Assembly: GCA_017615445.1 (NCBI GenBank)
Contig: JAGAAD010000108.1
Span: 1-6,709, forward strand
From: Bacteroidales bacterium
GTDB taxonomy: Bacteria > Bacteroidota > Bacteroidia > Bacteroidales > UBA932
Direction of reading: 5' to 3'
Length of the DNA: 6,709 bases
In this document: positions 5,318 through 6,709 of the stretch, piece after piece
Numbering within the stretch: position 1 is the first letter of the stretch
How the letters are laid out: each line of letters starts with the position of its first letter
Translations under genes and position numbers: made by a program
Notes under the pieces: generated by a model
Seen by the model: the letters and a program-made list of their open reading frames with translations, nothing else
What the model was told of the DNA's origin: nothing
Databases searched by the model: none

Positions 5318-6223
5318 ATGATTAAGTGTCTGATAATTGGCGGAGGGCCGGCAGGCTGCACGGCGGCGATCTACGCCGCGCGGGCGGCGCTGGAGCCGGT
5401 CGTGCTGGAAGGCCCGGAGCCGGGCGGCCAGCTGACCACCACGACGCTCGTGGAGAATTTTCCAGGGTTCGCCGAGGGGATAGATGCCAATGAACTGATG
5501 GCCGCGATGAAGGCCCAGGCCGAAAGGCTCGGGGCGGAGTTCCGGCGCGGGACGGTCCGCAGTTGCGAGCTCGCCGCGAAGAAGTTCACTTTGGAAGACG
5601 GCTCAGTGCTTGAAGCTCAGACAGTTATAATCGCCACCGGCGCGAGTGCGAAGTATCTCGGACTGCCCAGCGAGAAGAAGTTCAGGGGACTCGGTGTCTC
5701 CGCGTGCGCGACCTGCGACGGCTTCTTCTACCGCGGAAGGAAGGTCGCGGTCGTGGGGGGCGGAGACACCGCCTGCGAAGAGGCGCTTTACCTCAGCGGC
5801 CTGGCGAGCGAAGTGCATATGATAGTGCGCAAGCCCTATCTCCGCGCATCGGTCGCCAACCAGAAGCGCGTCATGCAGACCCCGAACATCACCATCCACT
5901 TCGAAACAGTCACCCGCGAAGTGCTCGGCGACGAATCCGGCGTCACCGGCGTCCGGCTCGAGCGGAATGGCGAGGTTTTTGATATTGCTTTGGACGGCTT
6001 TTTCCTCGCGATAGGAAGGCATCCGAACGCAGAGTGGCTCGGCGGGCAGTTGGAGACCTCCCCGGAAGGTTACATAGTTTCGGACGGAGTGCGCACTAAA
6101 GTGAAGGGAGTTTTTGTGGCGGGAGATGTCCGCGGCACGGACTACAGGCAGGCTATCACAGCCGCCGCAGACGGATGCAGGGCCGCGCTTGAAGCAGAAA
6201 AATATCTGAAGAATGAACTATAA
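5318..6223 (+). CDS. trxB: Thioredoxin reductase (NADPH, low-Mr type)
   Basis: The 301-residue flavoenzyme moves electrons from NADPH through FAD to thioredoxin in the cytoplasm. Visible parts, in order: the FAD dinucleotide-binding motif IIGGGPAG (6-13); PGGQLTTTT (35-43); the ATG motif of the FAD domain at 106-108; the redox-active disulfide CATC (130-133) in SACATCDGFFYRG; the NADPH-binding GGGDTA (147-152); VRKPYLRAS, equivalent to the HRRxxFRAS NADPH-phosphate site with the first His replaced by Val; and the C-terminal FAD motif VFVAGDVRGTDYRQAI. The ATG at 5318 is chosen over an in-frame one at 5279 because the protein then starts directly at the first beta strand, and 5279 lies in the repeat upstream of the promoter. 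The gene overlaps bamD by 11 nt, so the two probably share a transcript. Confidence 0.97.
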   Translation: MIKCLIIGGGPAGCTAAIYAARAALEPVVLEGPEPGGQLTTTTLVENFPGFAEGIDANELMAAMKAQAERLGAEFRRGTVRSCELAAKKFTLEDGSVLEAQTVIIATGASAKYLGLPSEKKFRGLGVSACATCDGFFYRGRKVAVVGGGDTACEEALYLSGLASEVHMIVRKPYLRASVANQKRVMQTPNITIHFETVTREVLGDESGVTGVRLERNGEVFDIALDGFFLAIGRHPNAEWLGGQLETSPEGYIVSDGVRTKVKGVFVAGDVRGTDYRQAITAAADGCRAALEAEKYLKNEL

Positions 6224-6709
6224 ATCTTTGATGCTTGCATTTGTGGCGGCGGCGCTGATCGGCGTCGGCTGCAAATCGCAGTATGAGCAGCTTCTCGAAA
6301 GCGGAGACACGGACGCCAAGTACGCCGCCGCCTTCGATTATTTCAATAAAGGAAAGTACGCCCGTTCGGCCCAGCTCTTCGAGTCTCTGTCGATGTACAC
6401 CTCCGGCACCGAGCGCGACGACACCGTCCAGTACTACTGGGGCCTGAGCAACTACAACCAGCAGGATTACTATTCCGCCGAGGCGAACTTCAAGCATTTC
6501 GTGGAGAATTATCCCGCCAGCGAGTTCACCGAAAGCGCAGAGTTCCTGCGCATAGACTGCCTCTACCGCTCCACTCTCCGTTATGAGCTGGACCAGACTC
6601 CCACCTACACCGCCATCACCGCCATCAGCGAGTACATCCTCGCCCATCCGCGTTCCGCGAACAGGCCCGTCTGCGAAAAGATGCTTTCAGATCTCTCGGA
6701 CAGGCTGGA
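6213..6709 (+). CDS. bamD: Outer-membrane assembly lipoprotein BamD, N-terminal part, cut by window edge
   Basis: 165 codons are visible before the right edge. The product begins MNYKSLMLAFVAAALIGVGC, a lipoprotein signal with Lys4, a hydrophobic core and a lipobox-like GVGC, with Cys20 as the lipidated residue. The mature part is TPR-type: YFNKGKYARSAQLFESL, then YNQQDYYSAEANFKHFVENYP, followed by SEFTESAEFLRIDCLY and YELDQTPTYTAITAISEYI, a strong match to the BamD/YfiO family (LDQ.YT..AI). BamD is the essential periplasmic-face lipoprotein partner of BamA that assists beta-barrel insertion into the outer membrane. The ATG at 6213 overlaps the trxB end by 11 nt. An in-frame ATG at 6231 is possible but would remove the charged n-region. 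No separate promoter is seen. Confidence 0.92.
   Translation, partial: MNYKSLMLAFVAAALIGVGCKSQYEQLLESGDTDAKYAAAFDYFNKGKYARSAQLFESLSMYTSGTERDDTVQYYWGLSNYNQQDYYSAEANFKHFVENYPASEFTESAEFLRIDCLYRSTLRYELDQTPTYTAITAISEYILAHPRSANRPVCEKMLSDLSDRL

Noticed and set aside
5221..5325. 34-codon frame from GTG through the repeat region, ending just inside trxB, as a possible leader peptide
   Set aside because: No promoter or ribosome-binding site precedes it, the composition is unremarkable, and it runs through the trxB promoter itself. Probably chance.
6156..6647. 163-codon minus-strand frame opposite the trxB end and bamD
   Set aside because: The plus strand encodes clear TrxB and BamD motifs here; the minus-strand translation has no family resemblance.

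Overview
The window looks like chromosomal core-gene DNA from a GC-rich member of the Bacteroidota, most likely Bacteroidales. Three observations point there. The promoters use the Bacteroidota -7 element TAnnTTTG rather than TATAAT, purine-rich Shine-Dalgarno sequences are mostly absent, and the protein families (a SPOR protein of Bacteroidota type, an LEA-type lipoprotein, BamD, RpoN, a CxxC-less Fur protein) fit. Gene packing is very tight: neighbouring genes overlap by 4, 4, 8 and 11 nt or lie 1 nt apart. No mobile element, rRNA, tRNA or CRISPR array was found.

Layout: (1) 1-209, minus strand: 5' part of radC, running off the left edge. (2) 277-1405, plus strand: a two-gene unit, an unusual Fur-family regulator followed 1 nt later by upp (uracil salvage). 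(3) 3837-1402, minus strand: a three-gene operon, an LEA-type lipoprotein, then a secreted SPOR-domain protein, then rpoN (sigma-54). Its rpoN end interlocks with the upp stop. (4) 3877-5181, plus strand: miaB, divergent from operon 3 across only 39 bp. (5) 5182-5317: the only sizeable intergenic region, packed with inverted repeats. (6) 5318-6709, plus strand: trxB followed by the 5' part of bamD, overlapping by 11 nt.

The genes are mainly housekeeping: DNA metabolism, pyrimidine salvage, alternative sigma factor, tRNA modification, thiol redox and outer-membrane assembly. They do not form one pathway. The most interesting signals are regulatory. Four start codons (fur-like, lipoprotein, miaB, trxB) lie 5-6 nt after a perfect TATCTTTG, which predicts transcription starting on or within 1 nt of the start codon, i.e. 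leaderless mRNAs. The miaB/lipoprotein promoters are back to back and must overlap. The miaB-trxB gap holds four ACAAGGT boxes in alternating orientation with exact 24/38/24-bp spacing. These boxes can pair in two mutually exclusive ways, and the last one covers the likely -33 element of trxB. No clearly new multi-gene system is visible.
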